Made by a program: the position numbers and the translations under genes. Positions 1 through 5,025 of a DNA stretch of 5,025 nucleotides are shown here, piece by piece (position 1 is the stretch's first letter; the number at the start of each line of letters is the position of its first letter). Source of the stretch: Methylococcaceae bacterium (GTDB lineage Bacteria > Pseudomonadota > Gammaproteobacteria > Methylococcales > Methylococcaceae); assembly GCA_005792805.1 (NCBI GenBank), contig SXQV01000020.1, forward strand, positions 1 through 5,025, given 5' to 3'. The notes below the pieces were generated by a model, which worked only from the letters and a program-made list of their open reading frames with translations, was not told the DNA's origin and did not search any database.

Positions 1-2310
1 AGGCACCGGATTGAAGGCCACCAGAATCTGCCCCGTGCTGGCGGTAACACTAGTCAAGACCGGCGCATTCGGAACTGTCAGCGGCGGGGGTAGCAGTGCA
101 TAGAACGACTGATTGGTCGCATTGTTCGCACCAGACCACCAAGTGCGACCCATCAGTGCGGCCATGATGGGGAAAACATTGCCTGAATTGGGGCTGCAAG
201 TCGTCGTGCCGCTGAAACAAACGAAACCAACATTAGGGCTGGCGGCGGCAATGGTGCTGTTTATGTCGACAGACACATTGTCAAACTGCTGGTAACCGTT
301 ATTCACGTAGGAACCCGAAACCTTGCTCACATTGTCAGAGGTGTAGTAACCGGTATTGGTGGCTGAATAGCCATCGCTGGTCGGCCAGCCATTGATTTGG
401 TTGACTGCCTGAAAAAAGAAATTGCTGGCAGTCAGGCCCCCCGAGGTTTGTGGAGAGTTCAGGGCACTGATTTGGCCTGAGGTTATCGTCAGTGTGCGCA
501 GGGCCTGAGGGCTATCGTATGTCTCGATGGCGCTGGTATTGCCGGCTGGATTGATGCCCTGGTTATTGAAGATGGTCTGCGAATTGGCTACCAGTGTGGA
601 GGCGTCATAGTCGTAGGACCAGCTATGTGGCCCTCCTTCCGCCCAATAGGTGTTGGCGAGGTACTCAGCGCTCAGTGCAGTGGTGGATGAACTAAAGGTC
701 AGTCCCCCGGGGAAAGCATTGATGGCTGTCCCATTCCACAAACCGATCTCATCGCTATACAGATTGCCTGGAAAGGCGAACTGGATGTTGCTTTGCCATT
801 GGCAGACGTTGACGTTGGGGATGGGTTGGCTATAAGCGCATCCCGTTGAGCCATTGCCAGGACTTCCACTGTAGGTTACGGCATTGCCCCATTCCCCATA
901 GTAGTTGTAAACCTCGTTTTGCAGGACGGACTGGTAGTAAATATAGGTGCCCCAATACGACAGGAAACTCTGCAACGCCTGAGCCTGGGTTTGGGTGTAC
1001 CAGGCATATTCGGATTGGTAGTAGATGTTCAGTTCAGCCCATGCCGACCCGCCCGCATCCCCGCCCGTACCAAACAGGGTGTTATTGATTGCGCTGCCAC
1101 AGGCGTTGACTTCCGTTTGCCAGGTATAGATGTCGCCACCACCACAACTAGGACCACCAGTTGAAACGCATAGGTTAGGGTTCGAGCTATTGATGGTGCC
1201 GTCCGCCCCATTGGCCATCGCATTGTAAAGGCTCCACCCCGTGTTTAAGCCATTCGCGCAGTTATTGGCGTTGGTCAGTTCGGTTTGCAGCGTGTCGTAT
1301 TCGGCCAGGGTTGTGAGTTCGGCGAGTTCGTCTCCTATGTACCGAAGTTGCGTACTGATGCAGTCCAATTCTTCAGCAACGTTATCGAGAGCCTCTGTGG
1401 TGGGTGATGTATCACTCAGCCCGACACTTGAGAGCAGCATGCCTGTTACACCATCGGTTGCCGCAAGGGGTAGGCCAACAACCTCCAGAAGGGAGGCGGT
1501 AGCAATCGCACCATAGTCGACTGTGGTGTTCTCGCTGCTGGGGACGGCGGTGGTGCAGAGGGTCGATGAGTTGGACTGCGTTGTCGCGGGGGCCTCCAGG
1601 CGCTGCGGAGCTTGCTCTGGGTTCAGGGCATCATTCAATATCAATGCGGATGCGGACTGACCGCGGCGTTTGATGGGTGTCTTTGTGGGTTGCAGTCCAT
1701 CCATGTATTCGTCTGACTTGGCCAGCCGGGCGAGTTCGCGGACGAATTGGTCATAGCTGCCAGCGTGTTCGATGGCTTTATTAAGACGTTGACCATCGAC
1801 ATAAGGGTTGTTGACCCGAAGGGTATCCACTGCGGCTTGTTTGATGATGCGGAGAGTTTGGCGGACAGCTGATGTGGCTTCTGAATAGGGCATACGCGGC
1901 CCCATCATTTGACGAGCCGTGGTGGAGATGAGGTCCAGGTAAACAATGGGCGCCTTTCCACCGACCTCGTAGGCGAGGGCTTTGAGCTGGCCATGAAACG
2001 ATTGATTGTTGACCCTGCCTCCCAGGGTTTGGATGCGCAGCGGCAGGTGGCGCAGCTTTTTATTGGGAAGCCGGAAGCCAACAATGCCCCGATGATTGGT
2101 TTTGCCTCGGGCAACCAAGGTACCCCTGGCATCCCGAATGATGATTTTTGCAGCGGTCAAATATGACAATGGGCCGGTGCTGGCCCATACATAGAAACGC
2201 GTTTTTTTTGGGGTTTCTGGCTGGTTTGCGAAGGCTGAAGCGCCAGTGGAAAACCCGGCAAGCAGCAGTAAGATGATCGGGATAGCGCTGAGTGAGACTC
2301 TATTGTTCAT
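1..2310 (-). CDS. Large secreted protein of unknown function, C-terminus beyond the left edge
   Basis: I translated this frame by hand from an ATG at 2310 to base 1 and found 770 codons without a stop, so the gene is 3'-partial. Residues 1-26 or 1-28 form a signal peptide: R4, a hydrophobic core I10-F20, then A-S-A or A-F-A cleavage sites. Residues 37-125 alternate like a beta-sandwich (Ig-like or carboxypeptidase-regulatory type). Residues 140-205 look helical, and 206-250 are a polar, Pro/Ser/Thr-containing linker. Residues 264-300 are hydrophobic and Gly-rich, and 303-347 have coiled-coil spacing. Residues 424-480 are extremely rich in Tyr and Trp. Residues 747-770 resemble the first strands of a fibronectin type III domain (P-N-A-P start, then L-V-A-F-N-P). 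Ten cysteines (252, 317, 351, 381, 389, 404, 491, 503, 698, 705), all after residue 250, suggest disulfides outside the cytoplasm. The ribosome site is weak (GAG 8 bases before ATG). The exported location is well supported. The function is unknown; a toxin, adhesin or secreted enzyme are all possible. Confidence 0.85.
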   Translation of the reverse strand, partial: MNNRVSLSAIPIILLLLAGFSTGASAFANQPETPKKTRFYVWASTGPLSYLTAAKIIIRDARGTLVARGKTNHRGIVGFRLPNKKLRHLPLRIQTLGGRVNNQSFHGQLKALAYEVGGKAPIVYLDLISTTARQMMGPRMPYSEATSAVRQTLRIIKQAAVDTLRVNNPYVDGQRLNKAIEHAGSYDQFVRELARLAKSDEYMDGLQPTKTPIKRRGQSASALILNDALNPEQAPQRLEAPATTQSNSSTLCTTAVPSSENTTVDYGAIATASLLEVVGLPLAATDGVTGMLLSSVGLSDTSPTTEALDNVAEELDCISTQLRYIGDELAELTTLAEYDTLQTELTNANNCANGLNTGWSLYNAMANGADGTINSSNPNLCVSTGGPSCGGGDIYTWQTEVNACGSAINNTLFGTGGDAGGSAWAELNIYYQSEYAWYTQTQAQALQSFLSYWGTYIYYQSVLQNEVYNYYGEWGNAVTYSGSPGNGSTGCAYSQPIPNVNVCQWQSNIQFAFPGNLYSDEIGLWNGTAINAFPGGLTFSSSTTALSAEYLANTYWAEGGPHSWSYDYDASTLVANSQTIFNNQGINPAGNTSAIETYDSPQALRTLTITSGQISALNSPQTSGGLTASNFFFQAVNQINGWPTSDGYSATNTGYYTSDNVSKVSGSYVNNGYQQFDNVSVDINSTIAAASPNVGFVCFSGTTTCSPNSGNVFPIMAALMGRTWWSGANNATNQSFYALLPPPLTVPNAPVLTSVTASTGQILVAFNPVP
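2202..2209 (-). repeat. Eight-base homopolymer (A8 on the coding strand) inside the secreted protein gene
   Basis: The coding strand reads C-A8-C across the codons for P34, K35, K36 and T37, directly after the signal peptide. The run is the longest homopolymer noticed in the window. Runs of this length can slip during replication or transcription, and here a slip would cut the protein to a short exported peptide. In the sequence given, the frame is intact. Confidence 0.9.
2227..2310 (-). other. Signal peptide coding segment of the large secreted protein
   Basis: The first 28 codons give a short polar N-terminus with one Arg (R4), a hydrophobic core with I12-I13 followed by four leucines, then small residues ending A24-S25-A26-F27-A28. 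Cleavage after A26 or A28 fits signal peptidase I. There is no Cys in the +1 position of a lipobox, so a lipoprotein is unlikely. The clear signal also supports the start at 2310. Confidence 0.85.
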
Positions 2311-2339
2311 TTTGGTTACTCGGCTGGTCGGGTTGTCGG

Positions 2340-2368
2340 ATCAAGGCGGTGCGCTTGCCTCGCGTCAA
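2340..2368 (-). promoter_or_regulatory. Weak candidate sigma70 promoter for the large secreted protein gene
   Basis: On the minus strand a TTGACG box (5 of 6 to the -35 consensus, bases 2368-2363) is followed by a 17-base spacer and CTTGAT (3 of 6 to the -10 consensus, bases 2345-2340). This would give a leader of about 20-25 bases before the ATG at 2310. The -10 match is poor, so this is a suggestion only. Confidence 0.22.
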
Positions 2369-2385
2369 GGGACGGAGGGCGAATG

Positions 2386-2414
2386 CGGGGCAATCGCCAA
2401 TGCGTTATGCCCCG
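2386..2414 (-). terminator. Hairpin between the cupin gene and the secreted protein gene; doubtful terminator
   Basis: Perfect 7-base arms CGGGGCA (2386-2392) and TGCCCCG (2408-2414) flank 15 bases, within which CGC (2395-2397) and GCG (2402-2404) can pair again around a CAAT loop. The hairpin starts 22 bases past the cupin stop codon, a sensible place for the end of the upstream operon. No T-tract follows on the minus strand, so it is not a canonical intrinsic terminator. It may instead protect a 3' end or do nothing. Confidence 0.35.
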
Positions 2415-2436
2415 GAGAATCTGGTTTCGTGACTCC

Positions 2437-2727
2437 TCAGACCCCGTTCGGGAAGGCGTAACTGTAATGCTTGCGCAGCGGTTTGACGACTTCCCATTGA
2501 CTATCGAGGCCGGCATGGAAGGACACCAGGTCACCGGCGACGATGCGGACCGGTTCACTGCCGGCCGGGGTGACGAGGATTTCGCCTTCCAGGACGTAGG
2601 CGGATTCGGTTTCGTCAAAGTCGATCGGGAACCTGGAGACTTCCTTTTCCCAGATCTCCCAGTTGGCCACGCCGAGTTCTTTCAGGCGGTCTTCGCTGGG
2701 ATTGTGTTCGATGGTGATTTTGCTCAT
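2437..2727 (-). CDS. Small cupin-domain protein (Cupin_3/DUF861-like)
   Basis: This 96-residue single-domain protein fits the short Cupin_3 family, whose known relatives include the ethanolamine-utilisation protein EutQ and ureidoglycine aminohydrolase. Landmarks are W23 and W26, the block D38-E39-T40-E41 followed by Y44-V-L-E-G-E49 (first cupin motif), G65-D66 with F70 and G73 (second motif, G-D-x-x-x-F-x-x-G), and W78. The classic metal-binding His pair of motif 1 is missing; H71 and H87 are the only histidines in the second half, so metal binding is uncertain. The ATG at 2727 is chosen because a GAGGAA ribosome site sits 10 bases upstream and the family similarity begins just after it. The open frame extends much further upstream, but that part is a shadow of the oxidoreductase gene. 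It has no signal peptide, so it is probably cytoplasmic. The gene follows the oxidoreductase by 76 bases. The substrate cannot be inferred. Confidence 0.85.
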   Translation of the reverse strand: MSKITIEHNPSEDRLKELGVANWEIWEKEVSRFPIDFDETESAYVLEGEILVTPAGSEPVRIVAGDLVSFHAGLDSQWEVVKPLRKHYSYAFPNGV

Positions 2728-2737
2728 GAAGTGACGT

Positions 2738-2743
2738 TTCCTC
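2738..2743 (-). promoter_or_regulatory. Ribosome binding site that sets the cupin start
   Basis: GAGGAA on the minus strand ends 10 bases before the ATG at 2727. It is the best Shine-Dalgarno match near any start in this window. It argues for the 96-residue product over the longer in-frame open reading frame, which overlaps the oxidoreductase gene. Confidence 0.65.
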
Positions 2744-2803
2744 GGTCTGTGGTGGTTAGTGAGAGGGATTTTCCCAACGGTGTGCTTGTGCGAGCGCTGG
2801 CCG

Positions 2804-3823
2804 TCAGAAGAGATACGGATGGGCGGCGGTAAACCCGTGCACCTTGGCCCGGGGTTTGAATTCCGGGGGTTGCCACGGATCGCTGGTTTGCCCGGCCAGG
2901 TATTTCGCGAGCCACAGGGCTTGCTGGCGGATGGGCATGACGTAGGCGTAGATCCGGCCATCGGCGCACTCGGCGGCATCGCCAAGGGCGAGAATGGCGG
3001 GGTCCGAGGTGCGGAGAAATTCGTCGACGACGATACCGCGCTTGACCTCCAGCCCGGCCGCCTGCGCGAGTTCGGTGCGGGGTTTGAAGCCGGTGGCGAC
3101 GATGAGGCCGTCGAAGCCGGTTTCGAGACCGCTGGCCGAGCGGATCGCCAGTTTTTCTCCATGCTGTTCAAAGCTTTCTGCCCCCGCATCCAGCCGGACA
3201 TCAATCCCCATTGCCGCGAGCACCTTGAGCAGGGTGGCCGAATCTTCCTCTACCAGTTGCCGTTCCATCAGTCGGGGCAGGGCATGGAAGAGCGTTACCC
3301 GGTCGCCCGCCTTGGCGAGGTCCGAGGCGACCTCGCAGCCGATGAGACCGCCACCGACGATGGCCCAGCGGGGTGTACAGCCGGTTTCGATGAGCCTGGC
3401 GCGCTGTCGGCGCAGGCCGATCAGGTCATCCAGGCTGTTGATTACCCGGTAGAGTCCCCCGGCGGACCGGAAAGGTGGGGGAATAAAGGCGGCGGAGCCG
3501 GGGGCGAGTACCAGTTTGTCGTAAGTGATGACCCGCTCCCTGCGGCCTTGCCGGCCAGTCACGGTTTTCGCCGTGCGGTCGATGGAGAGTACTTCCGTGC
3601 CGGACTGAATGCCGATGCCGCTGGCCTCCAGCTCTTCGAACGATTTCAGGAGGATCTTGGTTTCGACATCTTCCCGGGAGAAACCATGTGAGAGCATGGG
3701 GCGCGAATAGTAGCCGTGGGTTTCCTGTGTAAGAACCGTCAAGCGGTCGTCCGGTGACTGTTTCCGTAATGCTTCCGCGAGGGTGATGCCGGCCATGCCG
3801 GAGCCGATGATGACGATGTGCAT
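2804..3823 (-). CDS. Rubredoxin-reductase-type NAD(P)H:FAD oxidoreductase
   Basis: This 339-residue flavoprotein probably moves electrons from NAD(P)H through FAD to a small redox partner such as rubredoxin. The FAD-binding G-x-G-x-x-G is at G7-S-G-M-A-G12. The family signature Y39-S-R-P-M-L-S45 follows, then A107-P-G. The NAD(P)-binding glycines are at G157-G-G-L-I-G162 with C163-E164, and the second FAD motif is L280-G-D-A-A-E285. The stretches P248-R-T-E-L and R262-G-I-V-V-D267, and Y294-V-M-P297, match Pseudomonas rubredoxin reductase as I remember it. That family is usually around 380 residues; this protein stops soon after F322-K-P and so lacks most of the C-terminal domain. No rubredoxin gene (paired C-x-x-C-G) is present in the window. 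The ATG at 3823 lies 32 bases after the trpS stop, which suggests co-transcription. It is cytoplasmic. The flavin reductase call is strong; the rubredoxin partner is inferred. Coral-like ferredoxin reductase is the main alternative. Confidence 0.85.
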   Translation of the reverse strand: MHIVIIGSGMAGITLAEALRKQSPDDRLTVLTQETHGYYSRPMLSHGFSREDVETKILLKSFEELEASGIGIQSGTEVLSIDRTAKTVTGRQGRRERVITYDKLVLAPGSAAFIPPPFRSAGGLYRVINSLDDLIGLRRQRARLIETGCTPRWAIVGGGLIGCEVASDLAKAGDRVTLFHALPRLMERQLVEEDSATLLKVLAAMGIDVRLDAGAESFEQHGEKLAIRSASGLETGFDGLIVATGFKPRTELAQAAGLEVKRGIVVDEFLRTSDPAILALGDAAECADGRIYAYVMPIRQQALWLAKYLAGQTSDPWQPPEFKPRAKVHGFTAAHPYLF

Positions 3824-3855
3824 GAGGTAGGTCTCAGACTCTGGTTGCTACCGAT

Positions 3856-4869
3856 TTAACCCAGCGGACGAATGCCGATGCTGGCGCGGATTTCCTTCAT
3901 GAAGGGCGCACTGTATTCACGGGCCTTGGCCGCCCCTTCCTGCAAGATTTCTTCGATTTTCTCGGGAGCTTCCATGAGTGCGTCATAGCGTTCGCGGGCG
4001 GTTTTGAGATGCTCATTGAGGTATTCGTAGAGTACCCCTTTCATTTCACCCCAGCCGATGCCCTGGGCATAGCGCGTCCGGATGGCAGCGGTCTCCTCGG
4101 CTGTGGCGAACGCCTTGTAAAGGCTGAACAGGGTGCAGGTGTCCGGCTCTTTCGGTTCGCCGGGCTCCAGCGAGTTGGTCTTGATCTTGTTGATGAGCTT
4201 GCGGAACGGTTTCTCCGCCATGAATAGCGGGATGGTGTTGTCGTAGCTCTTGCTCATCTTGCGGCCGTCGAGGCCGAGGAGGGTAGCGGTGTCTTCGCTG
4301 ATTACCGCTTCTGGAATGGCGAAGTGTTCGCCATAAATGTGATTGAAGCGGCCGGCAATATCGCGGGCCATTTCGATATGCTGTACCTGATCGCGTCCAA
4401 CCGGCACCCTGTGGGCGTTGAACAGGAGGATGTCGGCGGCCATCAGCACCGTATAATTGAACAGGCCCATGGTGACGCCCTTGTCAGCGTCAGCTTCGCC
4501 GCTGTCCTGATTGGTCTGAATGGCCGCTTTGTAGGCGTGGGCGCGATTCATCAGACCCTTGGCGGTGACGCAGTTCAGTATCCAGGCCAATTCGGCAATT
4601 TCGGGAACATCCGATTGCCGGTAAAACACGGCGTTGGCGGTATCCAGCCCCAAGGCCAGCCAGGTCGCGGCGATCTCCAGGGTGGATTGGCGTACCCGCT
4701 CCGGGTCCTGGCATTTGATGAGGGCGTGATAATCCGCCAGAAAGTAGAAAGGCAGCACATCATGCCGATGGCTAGCCTCGATCGCGGGCCGGATGGCACC
4801 CGCATAATTGCCGAGGTGGGGTGTGCCGGTGGTGGTGATGCCGGTCAGTACATGCAGTTTGCTGCTCAT
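3856..4869 (-). CDS. trpS: Tryptophan--tRNA ligase
   Basis: This class I aminoacyl-tRNA synthetase joins tryptophan to tRNA-Trp using ATP in the cytoplasm and normally works as a homodimer. The HIGH-type ATP motif is T16-P-H-L-G-N21 and the KMSKS loop is K204-M-S-K-S208. The tryptophan-pocket region M143-A-A-D-I-L148 and the V155-P-V-G-R-D160 segment are both present. At 337 residues from the ATG at 4869 the length is normal for the compact bacterial form. The overall sequence is of the type found in Pseudomonas, with G10-I-T-T-T-G15, rather than the Escherichia coli type. The frame is also open to a TTG at 4899, which would add ten residues. I prefer the ATG because bacterial TrpS proteins begin close to it and no ribosome site precedes the TTG, though the site before the ATG is also weak. 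It is the first gene of the probable three-gene unit. Confidence 0.96.
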   Translation of the reverse strand: MSSKLHVLTGITTTGTPHLGNYAGAIRPAIEASHRHDVLPFYFLADYHALIKCQDPERVRQSTLEIAATWLALGLDTANAVFYRQSDVPEIAELAWILNCVTAKGLMNRAHAYKAAIQTNQDSGEADADKGVTMGLFNYTVLMAADILLFNAHRVPVGRDQVQHIEMARDIAGRFNHIYGEHFAIPEAVISEDTATLLGLDGRKMSKSYDNTIPLFMAEKPFRKLINKIKTNSLEPGEPKEPDTCTLFSLYKAFATAEETAAIRTRYAQGIGWGEMKGVLYEYLNEHLKTARERYDALMEAPEKIEEILQEGAAKAREYSAPFMKEIRASIGIRPLG

Positions 4870-4919
4870 GGGTGCGCTGCGCTCAGGGCGTGAGTCCAAG
4901 TTGAAGAGGGGCCGGCAGG

Positions 4920-4948
4920 GGCGGGTGAGTGACGGTAACGTGCCCGCC
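4920..4948 (-). promoter_or_regulatory. Possible hairpin in the trpS leader
   Basis: GGCGGG (4920-4925) and CCCGCC (4943-4948) form a six-base GC stem around 17 bases. It lies in the stretch that would be the trpS leader RNA if the upstream candidate promoter is used. There is no T-box-like sequence, Trp-codon leader peptide or T-tract, so there is no evidence of attenuation. Confidence 0.25.
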
Positions 4949-4969
4949 GCCTGGCCAAAAGTCGGGCGA

Positions 4970-5000
4970 ACAATAGCACAAGCCCCGCTTTCCCGGCCAA
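4970..5000 (-). promoter_or_regulatory. trpS: Candidate extended -10 promoter for trpS
   Basis: On the minus strand TGC-TATTGT (4978-4970) matches an extended -10 element (TGn plus TATnnT). A TTGGCC (4 of 6 to the -35 consensus, 5000-4995) lies 19 bases upstream, longer than ideal, but extended -10 promoters tolerate a poor -35. Transcription would begin near 4963, leaving a leader of roughly 95 bases before the ATG at 4869. The -35 candidate sits inside the inverted repeat at the right edge. Confidence 0.45.
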
Positions 5001-5025
5001 ATCTGGAAATGGCCGGAAATGCGGG
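4984..5025. repeat. Near-perfect 16-base inverted repeat at the right edge
   Basis: Arms 4984-4999 and 5010-5025 match at 14 of 16 positions around a 10-base loop, with the mismatches at the sixth and ninth positions of the arm. In RNA from the minus strand one mismatch becomes a G-U pair, leaving a single A-A mismatch, so folding is better in that direction. The second arm ends exactly at the window edge, so the repeat may be longer. No T-tract follows on the minus strand. It could be the 3' hairpin of an upstream gene, a REP-like palindrome or an operator. Confidence 0.7.

Noticed and set aside
2171..2186. Small inverted repeat GGGCC-6-GGCCC
   Set aside because: It lies inside the coding sequence of the secreted protein, has only five-base arms and no T-tract in a useful place, so chance is the simpler explanation.
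2765..2775. GGGA/TCCC mini-palindrome between the oxidoreductase and cupin genes
   Set aside because: Four-base arms around three bases are too weak to count as a terminator or operator.
2383..2832. 149-codon plus-strand frame opposite the cupin
   Set aside because: It is the antisense shadow of the cupin, without its own ribosome site or any family resemblance.
2437..3204. 255-codon minus-strand frame that would extend the cupin upstream
   Set aside because: The part upstream of 2727 overlaps the oxidoreductase gene in another frame and is rich in Pro, Arg and Ser like an out-of-frame translation. The GAGGAA site and the family similarity place the start at 2727.
2759..3691. Long plus-strand open frame of 310 codons antisense to the oxidoreductase gene
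   Set aside because: It lies opposite a gene with clear FAD and NAD motifs, its translation has no recognisable domain, and GC-rich genes commonly leave such open antisense frames.
4324..4893. 189-codon plus-strand frame opposite trpS
   Set aside because: It is antisense to a highly conserved synthetase gene and shows no domain features.
4870..4899. TTG start adding ten residues to TrpS
   Set aside because: The extra residues have no counterpart in TrpS proteins I recall, and no Shine-Dalgarno sequence precedes the TTG. Kept only as an alternative.

Overview
All supported genes in this window lie on the minus strand, so it reads right to left: trpS (4869-3856), a rubredoxin-reductase-type FAD oxidoreductase (3823-2804), a 96-residue cupin (2727-2437), and a large secreted protein gene that starts at 2310 and runs off the left edge still open (770 codons seen). 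No RNA gene, CRISPR array, insertion sequence or integrase was found. Only about 320 of 5025 bases are non-coding.

The organism looks like a GC-rich proteobacterium, most likely gammaproteobacterial or a close relative. The TrpS is of the type seen in Pseudomonas, with a G-I-T-T-T-G-T-P-H-L-G-N start and a K-M-S-K-S loop. The oxidoreductase also resembles Pseudomonas rubredoxin reductase over most of its length. This placement is an inference from remembered family sequences, not from a search.

Region by region: 4870-5025 is the upstream region of trpS. It holds a possible extended -10 promoter and a strong inverted repeat that reaches the right edge. trpS, the oxidoreductase and the cupin are separated by 32 and 76 bases and probably form one transcription unit. 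They share no obvious pathway: one charges tRNA-Trp, one is a flavin electron-transfer enzyme, and one is a small cupin of unknown substrate. The 126 bases between the cupin and the large gene hold a hairpin without a T-tract and a weak promoter candidate, so the large gene may be transcribed separately.

The large gene is the least ordinary part. It encodes a signal peptide, a beta-rich N-terminal domain, a helical segment, a low-complexity linker, a hydrophobic stretch next to a predicted coiled coil, a segment very rich in Tyr, Trp and Asn, ten cysteines, and what looks like the start of a fibronectin type III domain at the window edge. I do not recognise it as a named family. Its GC content by hand-counted samples (45-50%) is well below that of the three genes upstream (65-67%).
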